Source: Nocardiopsis composta
GTDB lineage: Bacteria; Actinomycetota; Actinomycetes; Streptosporangiales; Streptosporangiaceae
Assembly (NCBI RefSeq): GCF_014200805.1
Contig: NZ_JACHDB010000002.1
Coordinates: forward strand, 806,001-870,000
Length of the DNA stretch: 64,000 bases
Reading direction: 5' to 3'
Translations under genes and position numbers: made by a program
Shown: positions 30,607 to 39,472 of the stretch, piece by piece
Layout: the number at the start of each line of letters is the position of its first letter
How positions within the stretch are numbered: the stretch's first letter is position 1
Notes under the pieces: generated by a model
Told to the model about the DNA's origin: nothing
What the model saw: the letters and a program-made list of their open reading frames with translations, nothing else
Databases searched by the model: none

Positions 30607-32338
30607 AAACGACAGGTCCCGCGGTGAGCGGGACTCCTTCCGCCCGCGCGGTGAGCGCGGCCGCGGTGCCCCGCGCGGTGAGCGCGGCGACTCCTACCGC
30701 TCCGAGCGCCCCTTCCGGCGCGACGACCGGCGAGACGACCGCCGTGACGACCGGCGGGACGACCGCCGTGACGAGCGCCGCGGCGGCTTCCGCGACGACC
30801 GGCGCGGCGAGGGCCGCCCCCGTGCGGACCGCAGGGACGACCGGGGCCGCCCGTTCGGCGACCGGGACCGGCGCCCGCACGGCGACCGGGACCGGGACGA
30901 CCGGCGCGGCGGTTTCCGCGAGGACCGGCGTCCCCGTGACGACCGGCGCGCGGACGCGCGCGGCGAGCGCCGCCCCTACGGCGACCGCGACCGGCGCCCG
31001 CAGGGCGACCGGGACCGCGGCCGGGACGACCGGCGCCCCGAGCGCGGTTTCGGCCGCGACGACCGGCGGGACGACCGCCGCGGTCCCCGTGCGGACCGCG
31101 GAGAGGACCGGGGCCGCCCGTTCGGCGACCGGGACCGGCGCCCGCACGGCGACCGGGACCGGGACGACCGGCGCGGCGGTTTCCGCGAGGACCGGCGTCC
31201 CCGTGACGACCGGCGCGCGGACGCGCGCGGCGAGCGCCGCCCCTACGGGGAGCGCGACCGGGGCCGGGACGACCGGCGCCCCTACGGCGACCGGGACCGC
31301 GGCCGGGACGACCGGCGCGGCGGCTCTCGCGACGACCGGCGGGACGCCCCCCGGGGCGAGCGCCGCTTCGACCGCAGGGACGACCGGCGCGACGACCGCC
31401 GGGACGACCGGCGCGCGCCGGTCCGCCGCCCGGGCGGTGCCGCCGGCGGCCGGGGGCGGCCCTCCGCTCCGGCGCAGGACCACGGCGGCGCGCGCAGCGA
31501 GCGCGAGCTGTCCGCGGCGGCGCGCGCCCGGCTGAAGGCGCTGCGCTCGGAGTACGACCCGTCCGACGAGGACCGCCCCGACGGCGAGCCGCGGGACACC
31601 TACCAGAACGTGCCCGGCGGCATCCGGCTGCAGAAGGCCCTGGCCCAGGCCGGGGTGGCCAGCCGGCGGGCCTGCGAGGAGCTGATCTCCGACGGCAGGG
31701 TCACCGTGGACGGCCAGGTGGTGCGCCGGTTCGGTGCCCGGGTCGACCCGGAGACCTCGGAGATCCGGGTGGACGGGATGCTCGTCGCGGCCTCCCCGGA
31801 CCGGCTCTACTTCGCGCTGAACAAGCCGCGCGGCGTGGTCAGCACCATGTCGGACCCGGAGGGGCGGCCGACCCTGGCCGACTACGCGGGCCAGACCGAG
31901 GAGCGGCTGTTCCACGTCGGCCGGCTGGACACCGAGACCGAGGGCCTGATCCTGCTCACCAACGACGGCGAGCTCGCCAACCGGCTCACCCACCCGCGGT
32001 ACAAGGTCGTCAAGACCTACATCGCGAAGGTGCCGGGGCCGGTCCCGCGCGAGGTGATCCGGGAGATCCGCGACGGCGTCGAGCTGGAGGACGGCCCGGT
32101 CGAGGTGGACTCCTTCCGGGTGGTGGAGAACCTGGAGCCCAAGGCGCTGGTGGAGATCCGCCTGCACGAGGGCCGCAAGCACATCGTGCGCCGGCTGATG
32201 GAGGAGGTGGGCCACCCGGTCTCCGACCTCGCGCGCACCCAGGTCGGCCCGATCGACCTGAACGTGCTCAAGCCGGGCACGATGCGCGCGCTCACCGCCC
32301 GCGAGATCGGCGAGCTGTACGCCGCGGCGGGCATGTAG
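30578..32338 (+). CDS. rluB: RluB-type 23S rRNA pseudouridine synthase with long Arg/Asp repeat domain
   Basis: Up to 586 residues; ordinary family members have about 240-300. The C-terminal third is standard: S4 RNA-binding domain from about residue 347 (GGIRLQKALAQAGVASRRAC) and RsuA/RluB catalytic domain with GRLDTETEGLILLTNDG (catalytic Asp near 450). Residues 10-290 are low-complexity Arg/Asp/Gly tracts (repeats of DDRRDDRR, GDRDRRPHGDRDRD). Part is a perfect 143-bp DNA duplication. Such Arg-rich tails may bind RNA or drive condensation (inference). The start is uncertain: TTG 30578 has GAAGG upstream; GTG 30590 is possible. Its place after scpB is conserved in actinomycetes. Confidence 0.88.
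   Translation: MTTPVNTPHRNDRSRGERDSFRPRGERGRGAPRGERGDSYRSERPFRRDDRRDDRRDDRRDDRRDERRGGFRDDRRGEGRPRADRRDDRGRPFGDRDRRPHGDRDRDDRRGGFREDRRPRDDRRADARGERRPYGDRDRRPQGDRDRGRDDRRPERGFGRDDRRDDRRGPRADRGEDRGRPFGDRDRRPHGDRDRDDRRGGFREDRRPRDDRRADARGERRPYGERDRGRDDRRPYGDRDRGRDDRRGGSRDDRRDAPRGERRFDRRDDRRDDRRDDRRAPVRRPGGAAGGRGRPSAPAQDHGGARSERELSAAARARLKALRSEYDPSDEDRPDGEPRDTYQNVPGGIRLQKALAQAGVASRRACEELISDGRVTVDGQVVRRFGARVDPETSEIRVDGMLVAASPDRLYFALNKPRGVVSTMSDPEGRPTLADYAGQTEERLFHVGRLDTETEGLILLTNDGELANRLTHPRYKVVKTYIAKVPGPVPREVIREIRDGVELEDGPVEVDSFRVVENLEPKALVEIRLHEGRKHIVRRLMEEVGHPVSDLARTQVGPIDLNVLKPGTMRALTAREIGELYAAAGM
30839..31248 (+). repeat. 143-bp perfect direct duplication inside rluB
   Basis: Positions 30839-30981 and 31106-31248 are identical, offset by 267 bp (89 codons). 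The duplication stays in frame and repeats a 47-residue part of the Arg/Asp-rich domain. Flanking sequence is similar but degenerate, indicating older copies. Confidence 0.9.
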
Positions 32339-32451
32339 CCCCGGGCCGATGCGGCCCCGACCGGCCGGGACGCGGAATACCCGCGTCCCGGCCGGATGGT
32401 GCACAGTGGTGCGGGCAGAGGAACGACGGTCAGAAGAGGAACGGAAGCACA

Positions 32452-32814
32452 GTGGCAGTTCGAGCGATCCGTGGTGCGGTGCAGGTGGACGCGGACGAGC
32501 GGGAGCTCGTCCTGGAGGCCACCGCTGAGCTGGTCTCGGAGGTGATGCGGCGCAACGGGCTGCACACCGACGACGTGATCAGCGTGCTGTTCACCGCCAC
32601 CCCCGATCTCACCTCGGAGTTTCCGGCCCTGGCCGCCCGCAAGCTCGGCTTCGCCGACGTTCCGCTGATGTGCGCGAGCGAGATCGCCGTCCCGCACGGG
32701 CTGCCCCGGGTCGTCCGGCTGATGGCCCACGTGGACACCGACCGGCCCCGCGCCGAGCTGCACCACGTCTACCTGCGCGGCGCCCAGGCGCTCCGGCTGG
32801 ACATCGCGCAGTGA
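32452..32814 (+). CDS. aroH: Chorismate mutase, AroH type
   Basis: 120 residues, the length of the trimeric AroH-class (alpha/beta) chorismate mutase. It has AVRAIRGAVQVDADE at the N-terminus, TDDVISVLFTATPDL, the catalytic-site region MCASEIAVPHGLPRVVRLM, and a C-terminal HVYLRGAQALRLDIA. It turns chorismate into prephenate. tyrA lies 1 kb downstream on the same strand, matching the phenylalanine/tyrosine pathway. GTG 32452 follows AGGAACGGAAG. Confidence 0.93.
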   Translation: MAVRAIRGAVQVDADERELVLEATAELVSEVMRRNGLHTDDVISVLFTATPDLTSEFPALAARKLGFADVPLMCASEIAVPHGLPRVVRLMAHVDTDRPRAELHHVYLRGAQALRLDIAQ

Positions 32815-33049
32815 CCCGGCCGCCCGGGCCCCGCTCCGCTGACGGAACGGGCCCGGCTCCGGCCGACGCGGCCCCCGCCCCTCCCGGCGGGGGCCGCCGC
32901 CGTTTCCGGGCCCGGCCGGGTGCCGGGCGGCGCCGGCCGTCCGTACGCGGTGCCCTTTCCACCCGGCCTCCCGCCGTCCCAGGGCGGTGATCTCGACGTT
33001 GCGGGGGCAACAGAGCGCTCTGACACCCCGCGACGCCACGATCATCGGG

Positions 33050-33094
33050 GCGAGCGGGCGGCAGGGCGTTTCCCCGCGCTCGCCGCCCGCTCGC
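33050..33094. terminator. Inverted repeat downstream of aroH
   Basis: GCGAGCGGGCGGC (33050-33062) is the exact reverse complement of 33082-33094, with a 19-nt loop. It may terminate aroH or be part of the decayed locus. The loop is long for an intrinsic terminator. Confidence 0.35.
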
Positions 33095-33104
33095 ATCGGG
33101 GATC

Positions 33105-33241
33105 TGAGCGCGGGCCACCGCGAACCGGCGCTGCACGTGCCGGCCGCTCTCGACCTCGTCGACCGCCGCGACCGCGAGGTCCTCGGCGGAGATGCCGCCG
33201 CGTCCGGGCAGGATCACCGCGTTCCCGCCGGTGCGGTACCG
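33105..33241 (-). pseudogene. C-terminal remnant of an NAD(P)-binding oxidoreductase
   Basis: On the minus strand a stretch of about 45 codons reads RYRTGGNAVILPGRGGISAE and then DLAVAAVDEVESGRHVQRRF. This is the conserved C-terminal block of NmrA/YwnB-type NAD(P)-dependent oxidoreductases (RTGGD..., ISAEDLAVA, RHVRRRF). The N-terminal Rossmann part (about 170 residues) should lie at higher coordinates but is absent; within 30-40 nt the sequence becomes the C-terminal part of a TetR gene on the other strand. Frame and length make an intact gene impossible. Confidence 0.65.
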
Positions 33242-33269
33242 CCCGGGCCGCCCGCCCCGCGGACGGCCC

Positions 33270-33712
33270 GGCCGGCCGGATACCGGCCTGGGCCGAGGCA
33301 CTGCGCGCCTGGTCGCCGACGAACCCGCAGGGCTTCCGGCTGATCTACGGCGACCCGGTGCCCGGCTACCGGCCGCCGGAGGGCGGTCCGGCGGCCGACG
33401 CCGAGCGGCGCGCCTGCGCGGGACTGACCGGCCTCGTCGCGGCCGCATGGCCCGCCGCGGACCGCCCGGCCGCGGGGTTCGCCTGGTCGGACTTTGACGC
33501 GGACCTGGCCGGGCACGCCCGGGAGGAGTTCCCCGGCCTTCCGCCGGACGCCGTGGCCCTCGCCCTGCGCACCTGGGGGCGGATGCACGGCCTGCTCACC
33601 CTACGGCCACCTGGCCCCGCTCACCGCCGACCCGGGGCGGCTCTACCGGGCGGAGATGCTCGACCTGGTCCGCTCGCTGGGGCTCGCGGCCCCAGGGGAG
33701 GCGGAGGGCTGA
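33270..33712 (+). pseudogene. TetR-family regulator remnant (5' deletion and frameshift)
   Basis: On the plus strand AWAEALRAWSPTNPQGFRLI, GDPVPGYRPPEGG and ALALRTWGRMHGLLTL match the ligand-binding C-terminal domain of a common actinobacterial TetR subfamily. The DNA-binding N-terminus (about 100 residues) is missing. At about 33600 the frame breaks: after HGLLTL the expected continuation (YGHLAPLTADPGRLYRAEML) is in another frame up to the stop at 33712. The expected Leu-Glu-Val-Tyr codons are gone, consistent with loss of 8 bp. It is non-functional. Confidence 0.75.
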
Positions 33713-33815
33713 GCGGCGCCGGCCGCGCGGCGCGCCCCGGGGCGGGTTTCCCCGGTACCCTTGGGGTCTCCGCTGATCAGCGGGGGGACGACCGGACGGA
33801 AGGGGCCGTGGGGGG

Positions 33816-34904
33816 ATGATCGACCGCGCCGTGGTCGTGGGCGCAGGGCTGATCGGGACGTCGATCGCGCTCGCGCTGCGGGAGCACGGGGTGCGGGTGG
33901 GGCTGTACGACCCCGACCCGCGCAACCTCCGGCTGGCCTGCGACATCGGTGCGGGTGAGGCGGTCGACCCGGCCGATGCGGGGCCGCCGGCCGACGTCGC
34001 GGTGGTCGCCGCGCCCCCGGCGGTGGTGCCCCGCGCGCTGCTCGCCGCCCAGCGGGCCGGGCTGGCGCACGTCTACACCGACGCGGCCAGCGTCAAGGCC
34101 GGGGTGGTCGCCGAGGCCGCCCGGATCGGCTGCGACATGGCGAGCTACGTCCCCGGCCACCCGATGGGCGGCCGGGAGAAGAGCGGCCCCGCGGCCGCCC
34201 GCTCCGACCTCTTCCTCGGCCGGTCCTGGGTGCTCTGCCCCACCGCGGAGGCCGGGGCGAAGGCCGTCGCCGCCGTCACCGAGCTGGCCCGGATGTGCGG
34301 CGGCGAACCGGTGACCATGGCGCCCGGCGCGCACGACCGGGCGGTGGCGCTGGTCTCGCACGCCCCGCACGTGGCCTCCTCCGCGGTCGCGGCGCGGCTG
34401 GCGGAGGGCGAGCCGGCGGCGCTGCGCCTGTCCGGCCAGGGGGTGCGCGACGTCACCCGGATCGCCGGCGGCGACCCCGAGCTGTGGACCGAGATCCTCA
34501 AGCACAACCCGGGCCCGGTCGCCGACGTGCTGGAGGCGATGGCCGCCGACCTGGCCGGCGCCGCCGAGCGGCTCCGCGCCGAGCAGCGCGGCGCCGGCGA
34601 CGGCGGTATCCGCGACATCCTGGAGCGCGGCCGCGCCGGCCGCGACCGCATCCCCGGCAAGCACGGCGAACCCGACCGCGCGGCCGCCCGCTACACCGAG
34701 CTCGCCGTGGTCCTCCCGGACGAGCCGGGCGCGCTGGGCCGGCTGTTCGCCGCGGTCGGCGCGGCCGGGGTGAACATCGAGGACGTCCGGATGGACCACT
34801 CGCCCGGCCAGCCGCTGGGCCTGGCCCAGCTCTCCGTGCTCCCCGAGGCGGCCGGACCGCTGGCCGCCTCCCTCAAGGAGCAGGGCTGGTCGGTGCACGG
34901 CTGA
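33816..34904 (+). CDS. tyrA: Prephenate dehydrogenase
   Basis: 362 residues. The N-terminal NAD(P)-binding fold is VVVGAGLIGTSIALALREHGV, followed by the prephenate-site segment VPGHPMGGREKSGPAAARSDLF with the catalytic His. A C-terminal ACT domain (about 288-362, ELAVVLPDEPGALGRLFAA) should bind tyrosine for feedback inhibition. It oxidatively decarboxylates prephenate to 4-hydroxyphenylpyruvate in tyrosine synthesis. ATG 33816 follows a GGGGGG stretch. It lies upstream of cmk and der, as in other actinomycetes. Confidence 0.95.
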   Translation: MIDRAVVVGAGLIGTSIALALREHGVRVGLYDPDPRNLRLACDIGAGEAVDPADAGPPADVAVVAAPPAVVPRALLAAQRAGLAHVYTDAASVKAGVVAEAARIGCDMASYVPGHPMGGREKSGPAAARSDLFLGRSWVLCPTAEAGAKAVAAVTELARMCGGEPVTMAPGAHDRAVALVSHAPHVASSAVAARLAEGEPAALRLSGQGVRDVTRIAGGDPELWTEILKHNPGPVADVLEAMAADLAGAAERLRAEQRGAGDGGIRDILERGRAGRDRIPGKHGEPDRAAARYTELAVVLPDEPGALGRLFAAVGAAGVNIEDVRMDHSPGQPLGLAQLSVLPEAAGPLAASLKEQGWSVHG

Positions 34905-35017
34905 GCCGGTCCGCCCCCGCCCGCCGGCCGGTCCGAACCGGGCGGAGCAGGGGGAGTGCGCCTGTACCCTGGGTCGTTGAGATGAGATGGAATCAGACCC
35001 CTGGGGAGAGGACCGAC

Positions 35018-35761
35018 GTGAGCGCGCAGGGCAACGCCGGGGAAGGCGTGGAGGGCACGGCCGGGCCGGGCATCGTCATCGCCATCGACGGGCCGTCCGG
35101 TTCGGGCAAGTCCAGCACGTCCAAGGGCGTCGCCAGGGCGCGCGGCCTCGCCTACCTCGACACGGGGGCGATGTACCGCGCCATCACCTGGTGGATGCTG
35201 CGCAACGGCATCGAGGCGGAGGACGCGGTGGCCGTCGCGGACGCCGCATCGAAGCCGGTCATCACCATGGGCACCGACCCGTCGGCCCCCACCGTCCAGG
35301 TGGACGGCACCGACGTCGCCGGTGAGATCAGGACCCAGGAGGTCACCTCGTCCGTCAGCGCGGTCAGCGCCGTGCCGGCGGTGCGCGAGCGGCTCGTGGC
35401 CATGCAGCGCGACACCATCGCGCAGGCCCGGCGCGAGTCCGGCGGGATCGTGGTCGAGGGGCGCGACATCACCACCGTCGTCGCCCCCGACGCGGAGGTG
35501 AAGATCTTCCTCACCGCCAGCGCGGAGGCGCGCGCCCGGCGGCGCAGCAAGGAGAACAGCAGCGACGACGTCGCGGGAACACAGGAGGCACTGGCCCGCC
35601 GGGACCGGCTGGACTCCTCGCGCGCGGTCTCCCCGCTGACCCGCACCGCGGACGCGGTGGAACTGGAGACCACCGGCCTCGGCCTGCAGGAGGTCGTCGA
35701 CCTCGTGCTGGGCCTGGCCGACGAGGCCGCCGCCGCGGAGGCGAGCCCCGCGGCCGGATGA
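35018..35761 (+). CDS. cmk: Cytidylate kinase
   Basis: 247 residues. The P-loop VIAIDGPSGSGKSSTSKGVA is followed by YLDTGAMYRAITWW and the CMP-binding segment; GGIVVEGRDITTVVAPDAEV and RTADAVELETTGL are further family signatures. It phosphorylates CMP/dCMP with ATP. The GTG at 35018 has GGGGAGAGGA upstream; an ATG at 34982 is in frame but adds residues not typical of the family. Forms the conserved cmk-der pair. Confidence 0.95.
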   Translation: MSAQGNAGEGVEGTAGPGIVIAIDGPSGSGKSSTSKGVARARGLAYLDTGAMYRAITWWMLRNGIEAEDAVAVADAASKPVITMGTDPSAPTVQVDGTDVAGEIRTQEVTSSVSAVSAVPAVRERLVAMQRDTIAQARRESGGIVVEGRDITTVVAPDAEVKIFLTASAEARARRRSKENSSDDVAGTQEALARRDRLDSSRAVSPLTRTADAVELETTGLGLQEVVDLVLGLADEAAAAEASPAAG

Positions 35762-35890
35762 GCCGGCGCGGCCCGCACGGGCCGCGCAGCACGGGCGCCC
35801 GGCCCGACCGGGCCGGGCGCCGACACTGCCGTCCTCACGGCACGCGGCCTGGGCGCGTGGGGGCGATGTACCGGGATTGGAAGCTTTCGC

Positions 35891-37306
35891 ATGAGTGAGA
35901 ACAGCGCAGCCTTCGAGGCCGAGGCGGCCGAGGGCGAAGAGGTCGCCGTCAAGCCCGTCGTGGCGGTCGTCGGACGACCCAACGTCGGCAAGTCGTCGCT
36001 GGTCAACAGAGTCATCGGGCGCCGCGAGGCGGTCGTGGAGGACGTCCCGGGGGTCACCCGGGACCGGGTGGCCTACGACGCGTCCTGGCAGGGGCGGGCG
36101 TTCACGCTCGTCGACACCGGCGGCTGGGAGACCGGCGCGGAGGGCCTGGCGGCGATGGTCGCCCGGCAGGCGGAGTACGCGGCGCAGACCGCCGACGTCA
36201 TCCTGTTCGTGGTGGACGCCACCGTCGGCATCACCGACGCCGACGCGGCCGTCACCCGGGTGCTGCGCTCCACCCGCCGCCCGGTGGTGCTGGCCGCCAA
36301 CAAGGTCGACGGCGAGCTGCAGGAGGCCGACGCCCTGGTGCTGTGGAACCTGGGCGTGGGCGAGCCGTACCCGATCTCCGCGCTGCACGGCCGCGGCACC
36401 GGCGACCTGCTGGACGCGGTCGTCGCCGCCTTCCCGGAGCAGGCCGACGCGCGCGCGGCCGCCGAGGAGGAGGGGCCGCGCCGCATCGCCCTGGTCGGGC
36501 GGCCCAACGTCGGCAAGTCCAGCCTGCTGAACCGGCTCGCCGGGGAGGACCGGGTGGTCGTCGACTCGGTGGCCGGCACCACCCGGGACGCGGTCGACGA
36601 ACTCATCGACCTGGGCGGCATCACCTGGAAGTTCATCGACACCGCGGGCATCCGGCGCCGGTTCCGCCAGCTCCAGGGCGCCGACTACTACGCGACCGTG
36701 CGCACCTCGGCGGCGCTGGAGCGGGCCGAGGTCGCGGTGGTGCTGATGGACGTCTCCGAGCCGCTGGCCGAGCAGGACATCCGGGTCGTGGAGCAGGTGG
36801 TGGAGTCCGGCCGGGCGCTGGTGCTCGCCTTCAACAAGTGGGACACGCTCGACGAGGACCGCCGCTACTACCTGGAGAAGGAGATCGACCGGCAGCTCTC
36901 CCGGGTCTCCTGGGCGCCCAGGGTGAACATCTCCGCCAAGACCGGCCGGCACGTGGAGAAGCTCGTCCCGGCGATCGAGACCGGCCTGGCCGGCTGGGAC
37001 ACCCGGGTGCCCACCGGGCGGCTGAACAGCTGGCTCAAGGAGCTGATCGCGGCCACCCCGCCGCCGGTGCGCGGCGGCAAGCAGCCCAAGATCCTCTTCG
37101 CCACCCAGGCCGACACCCGGCCGCCGCACTTCGTGCTGTTCACCACCGGGTTCCTGGAGGACAACTACCGGCGCTTCGTGGAGCGCCGGCTGCGCGAGGA
37201 GTTCGGCTTCGAGGGCACCCCGGTGAAGGTCAGCATGCGCATCCGGGAGAAGAAGGGCGGCACCCGGGCCTCCAAGGGCAGCGTCCGCAAGGACTGGCGC
37301 CGCTGA
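35891..37306 (+). CDS. der: Ribosome-assembly GTPase Der (EngA)
   Basis: 471 residues with two tandem Era-like GTPase domains. G1 motifs are [14 protein letters not shown] (about 26-39) and [14 protein letters not shown] (about 199-212), each followed by [15 protein letters not shown]3 motifs and NKVD/NKWD G4 motifs; a KH-like C-terminal domain binds rRNA. It is needed for 50S subunit maturation. ATG 35891 is preceded by a weak RBS (GGAAGC). Followed by a 13-bp hairpin. Confidence 0.97.
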   Translation: MSENSAAFEAEAAEGEEVAVKPVVAVVGRPNVGKSSLVNRVIGRREAVVEDVPGVTRDRVAYDASWQGRAFTLVDTGGWETGAEGLAAMVARQAEYAAQTADVILFVVDATVGITDADAAVTRVLRSTRRPVVLAANKVDGELQEADALVLWNLGVGEPYPISALHGRGTGDLLDAVVAAFPEQADARAAAEEEGPRRIALVGRPNVGKSSLLNRLAGEDRVVVDSVAGTTRDAVDELIDLGGITWKFIDTAGIRRRFRQLQGADYYATVRTSAALERAEVAVVLMDVSEPLAEQDIRVVEQVVESGRALVLAFNKWDTLDEDRRYYLEKEIDRQLSRVSWAPRVNISAKTGRHVEKLVPAIETGLAGWDTRVPTGRLNSWLKELIAATPPPVRGGKQPKILFATQADTRPPHFVLFTTGFLEDNYRRFVERRLREEFGFEGTPVKVSMRIREKKGGTRASKGSVRKDWRR

Positions 37307-37352
37307 GCCGGCGGCGCCTCCACGCGGGGCGCGCAGGCGCGTAGGATCGAAC

Positions 37353-37381
37353 GGGCGGGGCGGCCGAGGGCCGCTCCGCCC
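37353..37381 (+). terminator. Hairpin terminator after der
   Basis: GGGCGGGGCGGCC pairs with GGCCGCTCCGCCC (one G-T pair) with a GAG loop, 46 nt past the der stop. Confidence 0.6.
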
Positions 37382-37426
37382 GCGGCGTCCCCGCCCGGGC
37401 GCCGCACCGGGGAAGGGAGCCGAGCC

Positions 37427-37927
37427 GTGCGCAAGGTCATGGTCAGCGCCTGCCTGATGGGGCGGCCGGTGCGCTACGACGGCCGGGCCAAGACCTCCGA
37501 GCACCCGGTGCTGGCGCGCTGGCGGGCCGAGCGGCGCCTGGTGGTGTTCTGCCCGGAGGTCTCCGGAGGCCTGCCGGTGCCGCGCCCGCCCGCGGAGATC
37601 GCCGCGGGCGCCGGCGCCCGCGCGGTCCTGGACGGCACCGCGGCCATCCGCACCGCGGACGGCACCGACGTCACCCGGTACTTCACCGCCGGCGCCCGCG
37701 CCGCCCTGGCCGCCGCCCGCGAGCACGGCGTGGCCGTCGCGGTCCTCAAGGAGGGCAGCCCCAGCTGCGGGCTGCACCGCGTCTACGACGGGTCGTTCAC
37801 CGGCTCCACCGCGCCCGGGCCGGGCGTCACCGCCCGGCTGCTGGCCGACGCCGGCATCGCCGTCTTCACCGAGGACGAGATCGACGCGGCCGCCGCGCAC
37901 CTGCGCGCCCTGGAGGCGCAGGACTGA
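37427..37927 (+). CDS. DUF523 family protein
   Basis: 166 residues covering the whole DUF523 domain: VSACLMGRPVRYDG at the N-terminus, FCPEVSGGLPVPRPPAEI in the middle, and LKEGSPSCGLHRVYDGSFTG, whose Cys and those of SACL and FCPE are invariant and suggest a metal or cluster site. The family has no agreed function; it is common near cell-division and RNA-modification genes. GTG 37427 follows GGGAAGGGAG. Confidence 0.85.
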   Translation: MRKVMVSACLMGRPVRYDGRAKTSEHPVLARWRAERRLVVFCPEVSGGLPVPRPPAEIAAGAGARAVLDGTAAIRTADGTDVTRYFTAGARAALAAAREHGVAVAVLKEGSPSCGLHRVYDGSFTGSTAPGPGVTARLLADAGIAVFTEDEIDAAAAHLRALEAQD

Positions 37928-38133
37928 GCCGACCCTCCCGGGGCCGGTGGCCGGGTCGGGCCACGGCCGGCCCCGGGCCCCGCCGTGACCGCGGGAAACC
38001 CTGCGGCGCAGGGGAATCGGGACCATCGCCGGTTGCGGTGCGTCACCGGGGACAGGAGAATGCGCGCAGCGGCCGCCCGGGCGGCCGCGCCGCCCCCGGC
38101 TCCCCGCCCCCGACCCGATGGGAAGTGACAGAC

Positions 38134-38943
38134 ATGACCAGCACGCCTTCCGGCGACGGCGCCCCCTCCGGCGTGGACACCACGGTGGCGCATTCGGCGC
38201 GGGTGTGGAACTACTGGCTGGGCGGCAAGGACAACTACCCGGTCGACCGGGAGGCGGGCGAGTATGTGATGCAGGCCTACCCGGAGATCGTGCAGGCGGC
38301 CCGCGCCGACCGGGCGTTCCTGGTGCGCGCGGTCACCCACCTCGTCCGGGAGGAGGGCGTCCGGCAGTTCCTGGACGTCGGCACCGGGCTGCCCACGCAC
38401 CACAACACCCATGAGGTGGCCCAGGCGGTCGCGCCGGAGGCCAAGGTGGTCTACGTGGACAACGACCCGATGGTGCTGGCGCACGCCCGCGCCCTGCTGA
38501 CCGGCACCGATGAGGGAGAGACCCGCTACATCGATGCGGACCTGCGCGAGCCGGAGAAGGTGCTGGAGGCCGCGCGCGGCCTGCTCGACTTCGAGCGCCC
38601 GATCGGCCTGACCATCCTCGGCACCATGGGGCACTTCGCCGATATCCAAGAGGCCCAGGACATCGTCGGCCGCTATCTGGACGCGCTGCCCTCGGGCAGC
38701 TTCTTCGCCCTATGCGACGGCACCTCCACAAGCGAGGGGATGATCGTGGCGGCCGAGAGGTGGAACGAGACCGCCGCTCTCCCTTACCACCTGCGCACCC
38801 CGGCGGAGATCGCCGGCTTCTTCGACGGTCTGGAGCTGCTGGACCCGGGCGTCGTCTCCGCCACTCGGTGGCGCCCCGAACCGGCCGAGGTCGGTGAGGT
38901 CCGCGATGCCGACCAGTACTGCGGCCTGGCCCGCAAGCCCTGA
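38134..38943 (+). CDS. SAM-dependent methyltransferase, DUF574 (SAV2177) family, copy 1
   Basis: 269 residues. The N-terminus has the family signature ARVWNYWLGGKDNYPVDRE, then the SAM-binding motif FLDVGTGLPTHHNTHEVAQ and a second motif VVYVDNDPMVLAHARALL. These proteins are abundant in actinomycetes, with unknown acceptors. It is closely similar along its whole length to the gene at 44842-45705, six kilobases away in the same direction. ATG 38134 has GGGAAGTG upstream. Confidence 0.88.
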   Translation: MTSTPSGDGAPSGVDTTVAHSARVWNYWLGGKDNYPVDREAGEYVMQAYPEIVQAARADRAFLVRAVTHLVREEGVRQFLDVGTGLPTHHNTHEVAQAVAPEAKVVYVDNDPMVLAHARALLTGTDEGETRYIDADLREPEKVLEAARGLLDFERPIGLTILGTMGHFADIQEAQDIVGRYLDALPSGSFFALCDGTSTSEGMIVAAERWNETAALPYHLRTPAEIAGFFDGLELLDPGVVSATRWRPEPAEVGEVRDADQYCGLARKP

Positions 38944-39034
38944 GGACGGCGGTCCCGGGCACGTCATGACCAGGGGTGTTCGGGGCCGCCGACGCGCAGC
39001 CGTGCGCCGGGGCGGGGCCCGGTGCTCCCCGGGG

Positions 39035-39056
39035 CGCCCGCGGGAAGGGGCGGGCG
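39035..39056 (-). terminator. Small hairpin abutting the stop of the next minus-strand gene
   Basis: CGCCCGC (39035-39041) pairs with GCGGGCG (39050-39056); the stem begins 2 nt after the stop codon at 39058-39060. Confidence 0.4.
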
Positions 39057-39057
39057 G

Positions 39058-39381
39058 CTACTCCGCCGCCCGCACGGCCGCCCCCGCGGAGCCGACGTCC
39101 AGATCGACGACGACCTCCCCGCCCTGCCGGCGGCCGCGCTCCGCGACCGCGAGCCCGATCAGCGCCAGCTCCGCGGCGCGGTCCCGCGCCGCGTACTGCT
39201 CGGGAGTCTCCGTGCCGGGCCCGTCCGGTTCGTCGCGGTGCCAGGCGGCCACCGCGGCCTCGGCCAGCGCTTCCGGCAGGCGGACGGTGACGCGGCCGGT
39301 CTGCGCTTCGACGCATGCCCCGATCGCGGCCAGCACCTCCGCGTCCCGCTGATACCTGGTGTACTGCTCTCCGCCACTCAC
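39058..39381 (-). CDS. Conserved hypothetical protein
   Basis: 107 residues, not recognised as a named family. It is soluble, acidic/Ala-rich and predicted helical, with two similar half-patterns: an Ala-rich helix, and then TGRVTVRLPEALAEAAVAAW versus GGEVVVDLDVGSAG. This resembles small acyl-CoA-carboxylase-epsilon-like or regulatory proteins of actinomycetes only in composition. GTG 39381 starts at VSGGEQYTRYQRD; the open frame continues to 39468 without family-like sequence. It lies between the methyltransferase and a MarR gene on the minus strand. Confidence 0.5.
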   Translation of the reverse strand: MSGGEQYTRYQRDAEVLAAIGACVEAQTGRVTVRLPEALAEAAVAAWHRDEPDGPGTETPEQYAARDRAAELALIGLAVAERGRRQGGEVVVDLDVGSAGAAVRAAE

Positions 39382-39472
39382 CCGGCGAGGATACGCGGGC
39401 CCGGCCCGCTGCGGGGAGGCACGGAGCCGCGGCCGGGAGAGGTTCGACGCAGAGGGGAGACTCCGCAAGGGC

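Noticed and set aside
30600-31440. Regular Arg/Asp repeats as a CRISPR-like array
   Set aside because: The repeats are coding, of variable spacing, and have no unique spacers; they belong to the rluB reading frame.
33028-33065. Plus-strand reading ATIIGASGRQG, resembling the start of a Rossmann fold
   Set aside because: It continues into unrelated sequence at once, overlaps an inverted repeat, and the real oxidoreductase remnant is on the other strand.
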